Below are positions 1 to 8,812 of a stretch of DNA of 64,000 bases, piece after piece; the first letter of the stretch is position 1; every line of letters begins with the position of its first letter. Location: positions 62,001 to 126,000 of the forward strand of contig NZ_JAJITD010000014.1 of assembly GCF_020880815.1 (NCBI RefSeq), read 5' to 3'. The DNA comes from Paraburkholderia sejongensis. GTDB taxonomy: Bacteria; Pseudomonadota; Gammaproteobacteria; Burkholderiales; Burkholderiaceae. The notes beneath the pieces were generated by a model that worked only from the letters and a program-made list of their open reading frames with translations, ran no database searches and had not been told where the DNA came from. Made by a program: the position numbers and the translations under genes.

Positions 1-1275
1 CAGGCGATCAAGGTCGAAATGAACCTGAGCGATTTCCAATTGGGTCTGCTCGGGGGGCTCGCGTTTTCGATCTTCTACACCACGCTGGGCATCCCGATCG
101 CGCGGCTCGCCGAGCGCTTCAACCGGGTGATGTTGATCTCCATTTCGATCATCGCGTGGTCCGCGATGACCGCGCTGTGCGGCACCGCCGGGACCTACTG
201 GCAGTTGCTGCTGTATCGGCTCGGTGTCGGCATCGGCGAGGCGGGCAGCACGCCGACCGCACATTCGCTGATCGCCGATCAGTTTCCGCCGGCGCGGCGC
301 GCGAGCGCGCTCGCGATCTACGCGCTCGGCCCGCCGATCGGCGTGATTGCCGGCGCGCTGGGCGGCGGCTGGGTGGTCCAGCATCTGGGTTGGCGGCCGG
401 TGTTTTTCGTGGTCGGTCTGCCGGGCCTGATCTTCGGGCTGCTGACCTGGCTGACGCTGCGCGAACCGAAGCGCGGCGGCGCCGATCCCGACCTGAAGCT
501 GGTCTCGCAGGAAGTGCCGCCGCTGAAAAAAGTGCTGGCGCTGCTGATGTCGAGCAAGGTGTTCGTGCAGATGCTGCTCGGTACGGTGGTCGGCGCGTTC
601 GCGCAGTACGGGATCAACATGTTCATCCCGGTGTATCTGGTGCGCGTGTACGGGATGAGTTTCGCGCAGGCCGGGCTGATTTTCGGCCTTGTGGTCGGGA
701 TCGGCGGGATTGTGGGCAATACGCTCGGCGGCTATTCGGCGGACTGGGCCAGCGCCCGCGACCGCCGCTGGTATGCGTGGGTGCCGGCGCTCGGCACGTT
801 CGCCGGCTTTCCGCTGCTGGTGCTCGCATTTCTGCAGCACGACTGGCCGCTCGGCGTCGGTTTGCTGTTCGTCGCGACGCTGCTGCTGAACGTGTGGAAC
901 GGGCCGACTTTCGCGATCGTGCACGGTCTGGTCGAGCCGCGCATGCGCGCCACCGCGGCGGCTATCGTGTTCCTGGTGATGAACCTGATCGGCCAGGGCT
1001 TCGGGCCGGCGACTATCGGCTTGCTGAGCGACCGCTTCGCGGCGCGGGCATTCTCAGGCGGCGACTATCGGCTGATGTGCAGCGGCCAGGGCGGCGGCGC
1101 ACACGCGGCGCACGGCGCACTCACCGCGGTGACCGATCCGATCGCGCTGGCATGCCGGGACGCGTCGGCAGTCGGCGTGCGCTACGCGATGCTCACCTTG
1201 ACCGTGGTGCTCGCATGGGCCGCACTGCATTACTTCCTCGCGTCGCGCCATATGCGCCGGCGCGAAGCCGCATAA
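1..1275 (+). CDS. MFS transporter, 5' end outside the window
   Basis: Major facilitator superfamily carrier of the inner membrane, probably a proton-coupled importer of an organic anion. The frame is open from base 1, so the start lies upstream and the first helix is missing; 424 codons are visible. The visible part has about eleven hydrophobic segments. The first contains GLLGGLAFSIFYTTLG, followed by the cytoplasmic loop ARLAERFNR, which corresponds to the conserved loop 2-3 signature. A longer cytoplasmic loop rich in charged residues (about residues 150-175) separates the two six-helix halves. The pattern resembles the Spinster-like/aromatic-acid MFS group. A porin follows on the same strand after a 396-base gap, so outer- and inner-membrane uptake may serve one substrate. 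The substrate is not readable from the sequence. Confidence 0.88.
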   Translation, partial: QAIKVEMNLSDFQLGLLGGLAFSIFYTTLGIPIARLAERFNRVMLISISIIAWSAMTALCGTAGTYWQLLLYRLGVGIGEAGSTPTAHSLIADQFPPARRASALAIYALGPPIGVIAGALGGGWVVQHLGWRPVFFVVGLPGLIFGLLTWLTLREPKRGGADPDLKLVSQEVPPLKKVLALLMSSKVFVQMLLGTVVGAFAQYGINMFIPVYLVRVYGMSFAQAGLIFGLVVGIGGIVGNTLGGYSADWASARDRRWYAWVPALGTFAGFPLLVLAFLQHDWPLGVGLLFVATLLLNVWNGPTFAIVHGLVEPRMRATAAAIVFLVMNLIGQGFGPATIGLLSDRFAARAFSGGDYRLMCSGQGGGAHAAHGALTAVTDPIALACRDASAVGVRYAMLTLTVVLAWAALHYFLASRHMRRREAA

Positions 1276-1285
1276 AGCCGCGCGC

Positions 1286-1305
1286 AGCGGCCGGTGCCGG
1301 CCGCT
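1286..1305. terminator. GC-rich hairpin after the MFS gene
   Basis: A perfect inverted repeat, AGCGGCCGG-TG-CCGGCCGCT, lies 10 bases past the MFS stop codon. There is no T-run behind it, so if it ends transcription it would need Rho or act as a 3' end stabiliser. The rest of the gap to about 1560 is GC-rich, with short antisense open frames that have no coding character. Confidence 0.4.
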
Positions 1306-1562
1306 CGCGCAGCGACTTCGCTCGCGGCGGGCGCTTTGGCTAGCGCTCGCGGCATCTTCCAGTACCGGCCCCGGCGTCCGCCGCGCGGCCTGATTCAGCT
1401 CCCTGTTTCGAGGTTCTCTCCATAGGCTCGCCCATGGTCCGCCTTTGCGCGTGGTAACGCCGGCGCGGGCGGCCCGTGGCCGGCGTTCGTCCGCCGCCCA
1501 TGGCCGCTGCGGCGCTTGTTAGGCCCAAAACCGGGGCCGAGCGGCCACCTGCTCTTTAGCCT

Positions 1563-1591
1563 TTGTGGAACGCGTAAACCCGAATTATAAA
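1563..1591 (+). promoter_or_regulatory. Predicted promoter of the porin gene
   Basis: TTGTGG (1563-1568) and TATAAA (1586-1591) are separated by exactly 17 bases in the AT-rich part of the 1276-1671 gap. The implied transcription start is near 1598, giving a leader of about 70 bases that contains the 21-nt repeats at 1608-1655. Confidence 0.5.
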
Positions 1592-1607
1592 TGCCAAAAA
1601 GCGCAAC

Positions 1608-1670
1608 TAGTATCTGCAAATAACAACGTGGTATTTATTAAAAGTAGTGTGGTATTCATAAGGAGATAGA
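1608..1670 (+). promoter_or_regulatory. Three half-sites at 21-nt period, probable operator
   Basis: TAGTAT (1608), TGGTAT (1629) and TGGTAT (1650) start exactly 21 bases apart, which is two helical turns, and the last ends five bases before the ribosome binding site AAGGAG (1660-1665). The same half-site forms the inverted pair ATACCA/TGGTAT in front of the GntR gene near 17.8 kb. Binding here by a GntR/FadR-type repressor would block elongation or initiation of the porin transcript. This is inference from spacing and shared half-sites. Confidence 0.5.
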
Positions 1671-1671
1671 C

Positions 1672-2766
1672 GTGAAGAGACTGACCGCAGTTGGGGCAAT
1701 GACGCTGGCCATGACCGGGGCCGCACACGCGCAGAGCAGCGTCACGCTGTACGGCATCATCAGCACGGGGATCACCTACATCAGCAATCAGGGTGGCTCC
1801 AGCAACGTGAAGCTCGATAGCGGGATCAACCAGGCGAGCCGCTTCGGTCTGCGCGGCGTGGAAGACCTCGGCGGCGGTCTGCGCGCGGTGTTTACGCTCG
1901 AAAACGGTTTCGACCTGAGTAGCGGCAAGCTCACCAACGGCGGCGCGCTGTTCGGCCGGCGCGCCTATGTAGGTCTGTCCAGCGACCGCTTCGGCACGTT
2001 GACGGCCGGTCACGACTACGACTTCATCTATGACTTCGTGACGATGTACACCAACGTCGCGCAGTTCGCGCCGTCGTACTCGTTCCACCTCGCGTACGAC
2101 ATCGACCGGCTGGCCGGCGAGCCGGTCAACAACGCGATCAAGTACAAATCGCCGACGCTCGGCGGCTTCACAATCGGCGCGATGTACGGCTTCAGCAACG
2201 TCGCGGGCGCGTTTGCCGGCGCGCCGGGCAATCCGCGCGTCTATAGCGCGGGGATCAGCTATGCGCCGACCGGCAATCCGACGCTGCCGTTCTCGCTGGC
2301 GGCCGCGTACACGAAGACCGACGGCGCCAACGGCACGCTCGCGCAGATCGCGCTGAACGCGAAGTCGATCGAGACCGCGGCGCTCGCCGGCCGCGTGCAG
2401 TTCGGCGGCGCCGCGGTCAACGCGGTGTACACGTACACCAATGCGACGCCGACGCTCGGCGGCGGCGCGCTGCTCACGCACGTGTTCGAAGGCGGCTTGA
2501 CCTACCAGTTCTCGCCATTCCTGAATACCGGCATCGGCTATGCGTACGTCGACCAGCGCAACGGCAAGTTCCACATCGGCAGCGCGGGCGTCGATTACCG
2601 GCTGTCGAAACGCACCGACGTGTATCTGTTCGGCACCTACCAGCACGCGTTCGCTGGCGCGGGCAAGGCCGGCAACTTCCTCGTCGTGACCCCGGCGACG
2701 ACGGTCGGCTATTCGTCGAACAGCAATCAGGCCGCGGTGCAGCTCGGGATTCGTCACCTGTTCTAA
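1672..2766 (+). CDS. Gram-negative trimeric porin
   Basis: Outer-membrane general diffusion porin of the Burkholderia/Neisseria type (porin_4 class), 364 residues, a normal length. The GTG start follows AAGGAG by six bases. A short signal peptide ends at AHAQ, and the mature protein opens with SSVTLYGIISTG, the typical first strand of this family. Further landmarks are SRFGLRGVEDLGGGLRAVF, LFGRRAYVGL, and a C-terminus ending in Phe (LGIRHLF), the recognition signal for the Bam machinery. Alternating hydrophobic strands continue to the end. It sits between an MFS carrier and a GntR regulator, so it probably forms the outer-membrane step for the same substrate. Regulation is likely through the repeats directly upstream. 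Confidence 0.95.
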   Translation: MKRLTAVGAMTLAMTGAAHAQSSVTLYGIISTGITYISNQGGSSNVKLDSGINQASRFGLRGVEDLGGGLRAVFTLENGFDLSSGKLTNGGALFGRRAYVGLSSDRFGTLTAGHDYDFIYDFVTMYTNVAQFAPSYSFHLAYDIDRLAGEPVNNAIKYKSPTLGGFTIGAMYGFSNVAGAFAGAPGNPRVYSAGISYAPTGNPTLPFSLAAAYTKTDGANGTLAQIALNAKSIETAALAGRVQFGGAAVNAVYTYTNATPTLGGGALLTHVFEGGLTYQFSPFLNTGIGYAYVDQRNGKFHIGSAGVDYRLSKRTDVYLFGTYQHAFAGAGKAGNFLVVTPATTVGYSSNSNQAAVQLGIRHLF

Positions 2767-2882
2767 GTGCCGGAGCCGGGTGTTGCGCGAAGTACTGGAC
2801 CCAACACCCGGGCCTGTTCCGGCCCCTGCGCCGCGTGCATCTCCCGGCTCGGAGACGTATGCGGCGGCTGTCGATTGAATAT

Positions 2883-2908
2883 GCCAACAAGGTATGATTG
2901 GTGTTGGC
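2883..2908. promoter_or_regulatory. Inverted repeat upstream of GntR gene
   Basis: GCCAACA (2883-2889) and TGTTGGC (2902-2908) form a perfect 7-base inverted repeat with a 12-base spacer that contains GGTATGATT. It lies about 130 bases before the GntR start and close to a TAGAAT hexamer at 2909. This is a candidate autoregulatory site; no second copy was found elsewhere. Confidence 0.35.
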
Positions 2909-3038
2909 TAGAATGCTTCCGGTGTGCTGGGTCCGCGTTTTGCGGGCTGCGCGGGGATTTCGACGCAGCCCGCGAGGTTCGGCCCGCCGCGCGCATTCGA
3001 CGACAAATTCAATATCACTACCCCAGGCAGGACTAACG

Positions 3039-3785
3039 ATGAATCAGGTTCCGAGACCGAGCCGCTCGACCGAGATCAAATCGATTCTCGAAACAGAAAT
3101 AGAACAGGGCGAGTTGCCACCGGGTGCATCGATGGACGAGCGTGCGCTTGCCGCGCGTTTCGGCGTTTCCCGTACTCCCGTGCGCGAGGCGCTACAGCAA
3201 CTGGCCGCGCAGAGCCTCGTGCAGATCGTGCCGCGCCAGGGCGTGTTCGTCGCCAAGATGACCGTGCCGCAACTGCGCGAGATGCTGGAGTTGCTCGGCG
3301 AAATGGAAGCGGTGTCCGCGAAGCTCGCGGCGCGGCGGATGAGCGACACGCAACGCGATGCGCTGACGCGCGCGATCAACGCGGGCGTCGAAGCACTCGA
3401 AGCGGGCGACGGCCGGGGCTTCGCCAAGGCCAACGAGGCGTTTCACGACGTCATTTACGCGGCTTGCCACAACGAATATCTGGCCGGTCAGATCCGTTCG
3501 ATTCGCCGGCTGATCGGTCGCTACCGGCCGAAGCTCTTTTTGACGCCGGTGCGTCGCGCAAAGGCGCTCGAAGAGCATCGCAAGCTCGGCGACGCGCTGC
3601 TGTCGGGCGACGAGGCAGCCGCGCAAACGCTGATGATGGAACACGCGCCGGTCGGTGCGGCGGGCTTCTCCGAGTTTCTGGCGACGTTGCCGCCCGAGTA
3701 CTTCAGTACCGCGGCGCCGGTGGCGGCGGACTTTTCCGGCGCGGGCAATAGCGGGGCGCTGACGCCGCAGGATAACGCGGGCTAG
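3039..3785 (+). CDS. GntR family (FadR/FCD type) transcriptional regulator
   Basis: DNA-binding regulator of 248 residues. The N-terminal winged helix (about residues 6-75) has the classic recognition segment LAARFGVSRTPVREALQQL. The C-terminal helical domain (about 85-225) is of FCD type, with metal/effector-binding histidines in the FHDVIYAA and EEHRKLGDALL segments. I chose the ATG at 3039 because family similarity begins there; an upstream in-frame start at 2898 would add 47 unrelated residues. It is a clear paralog of the regulator at 17.0-17.8 kb: both contain DERALAARF-VSRTPVREALQ and end with GFSEFLA followed by a short acidic tail. The likely target is the porin or the neighbouring catabolic genes; the effector is unknown. 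Confidence 0.92.
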   Translation: MNQVPRPSRSTEIKSILETEIEQGELPPGASMDERALAARFGVSRTPVREALQQLAAQSLVQIVPRQGVFVAKMTVPQLREMLELLGEMEAVSAKLAARRMSDTQRDALTRAINAGVEALEAGDGRGFAKANEAFHDVIYAACHNEYLAGQIRSIRRLIGRYRPKLFLTPVRRAKALEEHRKLGDALLSGDEAAAQTLMMEHAPVGAAGFSEFLATLPPEYFSTAAPVAADFSGAGNSGALTPQDNAG

Positions 3786-3863
3786 CAGTGAGGGCGGGGC
3801 GGTCGCCGATCGCCCGACGCGTCTGGTTCGCGCGGGCATCCGCTGCGCCTCGCTAGTTCTGCG

Positions 3864-5078
3864 TCAGCGCGAAACGAGCGCGTGCATCGTTTCCCAATAG
3901 CGGGTTTTCGGCAGGAACTCCAGATGCACCCGCAATTGCGCGGCGGTGCGCGCCCATGGTCCTGTCGGGTTGTCGGTCGCGCTGGCTTTCGCGTAGAGAA
4001 CCGAAGCCAGCCAATCGTTGCCGACCAGTAGTTGAGCCTCCGCCAGCGTCGCGACCATCCAGTAATTCACCGTGCCTTCCAGAGCCTCGTCGCTGGTGAT
4101 CTTTTGCTCCGCCAGCAGATCGATGGCGGCTTGCGCATGCGAGCGCGCGAGCGCGGCTTTGTCCATCCAGAGAGCCGTCGCCGCGATATTGATCTGCAGA
4201 TAATGGCTTCTGGGCGCATCGGCAACCGGCAGCGTGTAGGTGTCGTACGCGCACTTTAGATGAGCGCTGATCCGCGACTGTAGCCAGCGCGTTTTATAAG
4301 CGCCGCCGAGGATGCCGATGGTTTCGATATCGAGCCGCCGCGGATTGCCGTTGCGCAGCGGCAGCAACAGACGTATTGCCTGTTCGGGATTTTGTGCGCG
4401 GCTGAAATGCAGCGCCCGAATCTGAGTGATCCGGCGATTGTGAGGAAACCTGTCTTTTGCTGCGCGGGTAAAGCGATCCGCCGTTGCGGCGTTGCAGTCG
4501 ACCAGGCGTTCCGCGACGAATGCGGCAGTGGCCGAATCGGCCAGCAACGGCTGAAGCTGATCTTCGTGCGTGGACAGCGCGACCATTTCGGGCTGACTGC
4601 CTGCCGCCAGCGTGCGCAGCATCGGGGTGCGGGACGACCAGTCGTTCCATGAAAATGACTGCGATGCAGTGCTCGCGCCGCAGGCGGACACGAACCATTC
4701 CACCCACAATTGCAGTAACGCGACGATGGTCGCTTCCTCATCGACGAGAACCGAACGTTCGAGGTGGCGTGCCTCGTTCGCCAGTCTGCGGATCGCATGC
4801 CCGCACAACAGCGCACCGTCGCTGACCTTGCCGGATAGAGCGAGCGTATCCAGGCTCTCTATCACCGTTGAGCCCGCGTATAGATGATGAATCTGCAGCG
4901 CCGCGCTCGCGAGTCCCTCGACGATACGGCCGGCATAGAACGCGACCGCATCGGGCAGGCCTGCTAGGTGAAGTCTCGCCAGCTTCTTCAATTCATCGAG
5001 CAGGGTTTCAGGGCCGACGTGGAAATTGGCGCAGACGGCAAGCGACGCTTCGTGGGGCAGTTCCCATGTACTGGACAT
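3864..5078 (-). CDS. TPR/TRAFs-binding-like protein with HEPN-like N-terminus
   Basis: Protein of 404 residues, last gene of the four-gene island. Residues about 30-110 are helical and resemble the DUF4145/HEPN group; they end in IRRLANEARH, where Arg98 and His105 make an R-x6-H motif of the kind that forms the active site of HEPN RNases. Residues about 205-390 are TPR-like and contain IETIGILGGAYKTRW, similar to the DUF4071 (MAP3K TRAFs-binding) family that is common in bacterial conflict systems. The start is ATG 5078, where similarity begins; the longer frame adds a Pro-rich stretch. It lies 70 bases behind the PGDYG gene. A role as effector or adaptor of the STAND protein is inference. 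No catalytic role is proven, and the domain calls come from motif memory. Confidence 0.6.
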   Translation of the reverse strand: MSSTWELPHEASLAVCANFHVGPETLLDELKKLARLHLAGLPDAVAFYAGRIVEGLASAALQIHHLYAGSTVIESLDTLALSGKVSDGALLCGHAIRRLANEARHLERSVLVDEEATIVALLQLWVEWFVSACGASTASQSFSWNDWSSRTPMLRTLAAGSQPEMVALSTHEDQLQPLLADSATAAFVAERLVDCNAATADRFTRAAKDRFPHNRRITQIRALHFSRAQNPEQAIRLLLPLRNGNPRRLDIETIGILGGAYKTRWLQSRISAHLKCAYDTYTLPVADAPRSHYLQINIAATALWMDKAALARSHAQAAIDLLAEQKITSDEALEGTVNYWMVATLAEAQLLVGNDWLASVLYAKASATDNPTGPWARTAAQLRVHLEFLPKTRYWETMHALVSR

Positions 5079-5148
5079 AAGTGCGAATTTGATAAAAGGC
5101 GGCGGAGTATGCGGCGGATTGTGCGGCGGAAGAAGCGATGAGACGACG

Positions 5149-5574
5149 CTAAGCTTCGGCCTCGTAGGTTTTGGCAAATATCGACGCGGCCACGACCCAT
5201 ACTTCGCCGCTGTCGCTTTCGACGATGAAGTCCCCGCTGGCGACATGCAAAGTCCCGCGCGCACCCGCAAGCGCCAGGTCGGTCGGCGCGTCCGCGCGCC
5301 ACGCCCATACCTGCTCGCTCACCTTCACATAGCTGCCGTTTTCACCGTGACGGGTCGGCGCAAGCGGCGCATAGGTCGCGAAGAACCGCTCTCTTGGCAC
5401 CGGCCAGAGCTCGCCCTCGACGCCGGTCAGCAACGCATCGCCGCGCGCGTATTGCACGGTGCCTTCGAGCGTTTCGAGCTGGCCGGCAGCGCCGGCAAAC
5501 GACACCTGCACCCGCAGCGGGCGCTTGCATGTGCGGAACGCGCCGGCTCTGGCGGCGATGCTCACTCTGTTCAT
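5149..5574 (-). CDS. PGDYG-like small protein
   Basis: Protein of 141 residues without signal peptide or membrane helix. It resembles two copies of the PGDYG-type small beta domain. The first half contains KRPLRVQVSFAG and GELWPVPRERFFATYAP, and the second contains GDFIVESDSGEVWVV followed by SIFAKTYE. The pattern GD[FY]-x-V-x-G-E-x-W-x-V-x7-F-x-x-[TS]Y is typical of that family, whose biochemical function is unknown to me. The ATG overlaps the stop codon of the STAND gene by four bases (ATGA), so the two are translationally coupled and probably made in a fixed ratio. It may be an accessory or sensor subunit of the island. Confidence 0.6.
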   Translation of the reverse strand: MNRVSIAARAGAFRTCKRPLRVQVSFAGAAGQLETLEGTVQYARGDALLTGVEGELWPVPRERFFATYAPLAPTRHGENGSYVKVSEQVWAWRADAPTDLALAGARGTLHVASGDFIVESDSGEVWVVAASIFAKTYEAEA

Positions 5575-8500
5575 TTGCGGCGTCCTTTTCTCGGGCTCGT
5601 GCGCGGCTTCATTCTATTGAGCGTAATCAACTGCCGCATTTCATGCGCCCGGCGCGCGCCGGTCTCGCCATTGGCGATAAAAATGGCGAGCGCGCGTTCG
5701 AACAGCCGGTTCGCGTTGCCTCGCTCGAATGGGTTCGCGGACGCATGCAGATATTGCGCCAATTGATAGCACGCTTCGCCAGTATCCATATGCTGCTCGG
5801 GAAGAGCGGCCTCGCGAATTTCCAGCACCCTTTCGAACAACGCGCGAGCCTGCACAAAATCGGCACGCCGCTGGGTTTTCTTCAGGTACGTCGCGAGATA
5901 GTTGCAACTGTCGGCGACATCGGGATGCCATGGTCCGAAGATCGTCTCGCGAATCCGCAGCGATTGCTCGAATAGACCGCGGCAGAGGCCGAATTCTTCA
6001 ATGTTGCCCGAGTCCTCTAAACACAGCGCCAGATTGATATTGGCGCTCGCTATGCTGAGCCAATCGGGCTCGGTCGCATTTGTGTGAATCCGATGGGCGC
6101 GGAGCAGAAGTTCACGTGCCCTCGTGCGATCCGCCGGCTTATCGGTTTCGCGCAGATATTTACCGACATTGCAGCAGACGTCGCCAACCGCTTTGTCGTG
6201 CGGGCCATGCGTGGCTTCGATCGCGCTGAGCGCTTTCTCGTAGAGAGCCCGGGCTGCAATAAAGTCATCCGGATCGTTCGATGCAATCAGGCACTCGGCC
6301 AGATTGTTGTAGCGGTGAGCGACATCGCTTTCGAGTTCCGCAATGCCTTCGCTGATCGCAAAGGCTCGCTCGAGGTAGCGGCGTTCGCCCGCGAAATCCT
6401 GCTGCCGGTGGCAGACCATGCCCAACTGGTCGAGTGCGTCCACGCGTTCGCGCTCGAGAGCCGCCCCTGTATCTGCTGCGTCAGCGGCGGCATCGGCGGC
6501 CGCTTCCAGTCGCTTCAGCAGCGACTCCAGCAGCGCGCGCGCCGGGCGATGGTGATCGACGGCAAACACGCCGAGCAGACTTGCCAATCCGCTAATGGAC
6601 GTTTTCTTTGCCAGCAGTTCTTCGGTCGAAAAAGCGTCGATGGTGTTTTGCCAGCACTCCAGTACGGCGTTTATTTCGTCGCCGAGCGTATCGATGGCGG
6701 CGCGCAGGGTCGCCCATTCTTCCTGATACAACCCGAGCGGCAACGGCAGGAACCCGAGGTCTTGCCGCAACCGCTCGCGAGCGGCCGCCTGATCCGCGCC
6801 GGGAATCCGCGCGAGCCAGCTTATTTGCGTCAACGCCTCGTTGGCCGCGCGCAGTTGCGCGTCCCGCATCGCTGTGTCGTAAGCAGGACTGAAATACGCG
6901 TAGAGACGCCGCCGGATCGCCGCTTCGCCGGCGTGGGCGAGCACGGCGGCGTCGAGCATCCGGTGCATCGACGCACGATTGCCCTGTTTGCTGAGCAAAA
7001 CGGCCTGGAACGTGTTGATCAGCCGTGACAGATAAATTTGCGGCAAGCGCGGCTTGCCGGTACTCGCGTCGACCGGGTCCGCCGGCAAAGCCAGAAGCCC
7101 GGCGATTTCGCTTTCGCCGAGTCCGTTGCGCGCGGCGCCGAGCAGCGCCATGAAATCGGCGGCCAGGGTCGGCTGCTCCGGGCGGTTGTAGGCCGGATCG
7201 AGCAGGAACTGATGCAGGAACAGGTGCGATGCATCGGGCGAAGCCAGCACGCTATCGAGCAGTGTGTCGAGACTCGCGTGTCTGGCATCGAGGCGGAGTT
7301 TTTCCAGCGCCAGGGTAAGGTACAGCGGGTTGCCGGTTTGCGCGGCGTCGCTCAACTTGCGAATACCGGCCTCGGGGAGAGCTTTCGAATAACGCCGCAA
7401 TGTTTGCCGGACCAGCGTGGCTTTGCTTGCGTCATCCAGAGCTGGGACCGCGATGCCGGTGAATTTTCTGGCCGCGTCGTGAGCCGGGGTGTTTTCGGCG
7501 GCACTGACAACGAGCACGGCATCCGCTGAAAGGGCCGCGGTGAACGGCGACAGATTGCGCCCACCGTCCACCAGTTGATCGAGGCCATCCAGCAGTAGTG
7601 CAAATCGGACCGGTCTATCCGCGCCTGCCTTCTGTTCGAGGCGGCGAGCGGCATGAGAGAGCCAGGTTGATAGCTGTTGCCATTGCTGCGCGGGACTGGT
7701 CGGAATCGGGCCAGTCAGATCCGCGATCTGCGGGTGCAGTGTCTCGTAAAGGCGCTGTAACCAACCGTTGAGCGTATTGATCTTGTCGGCGCCGAAATAG
7801 TGATCGAAAACATGCCACTGGAGGCTATGCGACTGCGTTTCGAGTTGCTGCGCGAGGTCCGCGATGATCGAGCTTTTGCCGAATCCCGATGGCGCGCTCA
7901 AAAGGATTGCGCCGCGAGCCGGTTTTTCCACACGCTGATACATCGCGCGCAGTAACGCGTCGGTGACCTCGGGACGCGCAATGAAATTCTGCAGACGCTG
8001 CTGCCGGAAGCTCGCGTGCGCTTGCTCGCTTTGCTGCAGCGACGTCGGGGTGGCATCCTGCGGGAACGCGGCGTCGAGTTGCGCGAGCAGATAATCTTCG
8101 ACGCATTGTCCGAACTGCTCGATTTCCGCGTAGTCGGTGCCGGTGAAATAGCCGCTTTGGCGAATTCGCGTTTTCAGCGCGGCGAGTTTGCCATTGGCGT
8201 TGTCGTAAAAGCGCGGATTGGCGAGAGCGGCGCGCGAACCCGTTTCCTTCCCGCAGAGCCGTTCGGTAAGCGCGGGGTCGCGCAACAGAAATAGCGCATG
8301 CCCTTGCAGTTTCGCTTCGGCGTCCGCACCCAGCACCGCGAGTTCCATTTCGAGTTCGGTGATGCTGATGTTCTGCTCGATCGCCGCTCGAATGGGCTGC
8401 GCATACGGAGAGTCGGCGCGGGTTTCCCAGTACGAAGCCAGTTCCTGACGGGTCGGAATCCAGCCGTAGCGCTCGCCCAGAAAACCGATAAAGAACGGCG

Positions 8501-8744
8501 GAAAGTCGCGGCACCGGTCGATTTCAGCGAGGCAGATTTCGACTGTCGCGCCATTTTTCGCGTCCTCTTCGGTGATACCCCAGCGCAGATCGATCTCGGT
8601 AAAGCCGACATTGCGAGCGAGACAGGCCGCCCGAACTTTGGGAAACACGTACTTCGCGAGATAGGTGCGTTCGCTCTCCATATCGTTGAAAGTACTGGAG
8701 AGAAACACGCGGATTTCACGCGCCGACGACTGGGTAGCAGACAT
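5571..8744 (-). CDS. DUF4062-STAND NTPase-TPR protein (NLR-like)
   Basis: Large signalling ATPase of 1057 residues. Residues about 9-165 form a DUF4062 domain (IRVFLSSTFNDMESER, DLRWG, FFIGFLGERYGW), known from bacterial conflict proteins and from eukaryotic NWD1/TEP1/nephrocystin-3-like proteins. Residues about 250-600 are a STAND/NACHT-like NTPase: Walker A is APSGFGKSS (Lys290) and Walker B is FALLLDGLDQL (Asp386, Asp389). Residues about 755-1040 carry repeated TPR-like units (for example ARALYEKAL, CRGLFEQSL, ARALFERVLEIRE), suited to ligand sensing or oligomerisation. The architecture is that of a bacterial NLR: N-terminal adaptor/effector, central switch, C-terminal sensor. The gene sits 68 bases downstream of the SLATT-like gene and overlaps the PGDYG gene by four bases. 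Base composition looks less GC-biased than the flanking operons. A defence role is inference from family and context. Confidence 0.85.
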   Translation of the reverse strand: MSATQSSAREIRVFLSSTFNDMESERTYLAKYVFPKVRAACLARNVGFTEIDLRWGITEEDAKNGATVEICLAEIDRCRDFPPFFIGFLGERYGWIPTRQELASYWETRADSPYAQPIRAAIEQNISITELEMELAVLGADAEAKLQGHALFLLRDPALTERLCGKETGSRAALANPRFYDNANGKLAALKTRIRQSGYFTGTDYAEIEQFGQCVEDYLLAQLDAAFPQDATPTSLQQSEQAHASFRQQRLQNFIARPEVTDALLRAMYQRVEKPARGAILLSAPSGFGKSSIIADLAQQLETQSHSLQWHVFDHYFGADKINTLNGWLQRLYETLHPQIADLTGPIPTSPAQQWQQLSTWLSHAARRLEQKAGADRPVRFALLLDGLDQLVDGGRNLSPFTAALSADAVLVVSAAENTPAHDAARKFTGIAVPALDDASKATLVRQTLRRYSKALPEAGIRKLSDAAQTGNPLYLTLALEKLRLDARHASLDTLLDSVLASPDASHLFLHQFLLDPAYNRPEQPTLAADFMALLGAARNGLGESEIAGLLALPADPVDASTGKPRLPQIYLSRLINTFQAVLLSKQGNRASMHRMLDAAVLAHAGEAAIRRRLYAYFSPAYDTAMRDAQLRAANEALTQISWLARIPGADQAAARERLRQDLGFLPLPLGLYQEEWATLRAAIDTLGDEINAVLECWQNTIDAFSTEELLAKKTSISGLASLLGVFAVDHHRPARALLESLLKRLEAAADAAADAADTGAALERERVDALDQLGMVCHRQQDFAGERRYLERAFAISEGIAELESDVAHRYNNLAECLIASNDPDDFIAARALYEKALSAIEATHGPHDKAVGDVCCNVGKYLRETDKPADRTRARELLLRAHRIHTNATEPDWLSIASANINLALCLEDSGNIEEFGLCRGLFEQSLRIRETIFGPWHPDVADSCNYLATYLKKTQRRADFVQARALFERVLEIREAALPEQHMDTGEACYQLAQYLHASANPFERGNANRLFERALAIFIANGETGARRAHEMRQLITLNRMKPRTSPRKGRRK

Positions 8745-8812
8745 TTCGTATTTCGTGCTTGCGGATGATAGAAGCAGAACCGACGAGGCCTAACGAGCCG
8801 GTGGACCGATCG

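Noticed and set aside
1585..2757. Minus-strand open frame opposite the porin
   Set aside because: The plus-strand porin has a signal peptide, strand motifs and terminal Phe; the reverse frame has none and runs through the porin promoter.
3786..3863. Terminator between the GntR gene and the island
   Set aside because: Only a weak GGGCG/CGCCC pair is present (about 3795-3813), with no T-run; not enough for a call.
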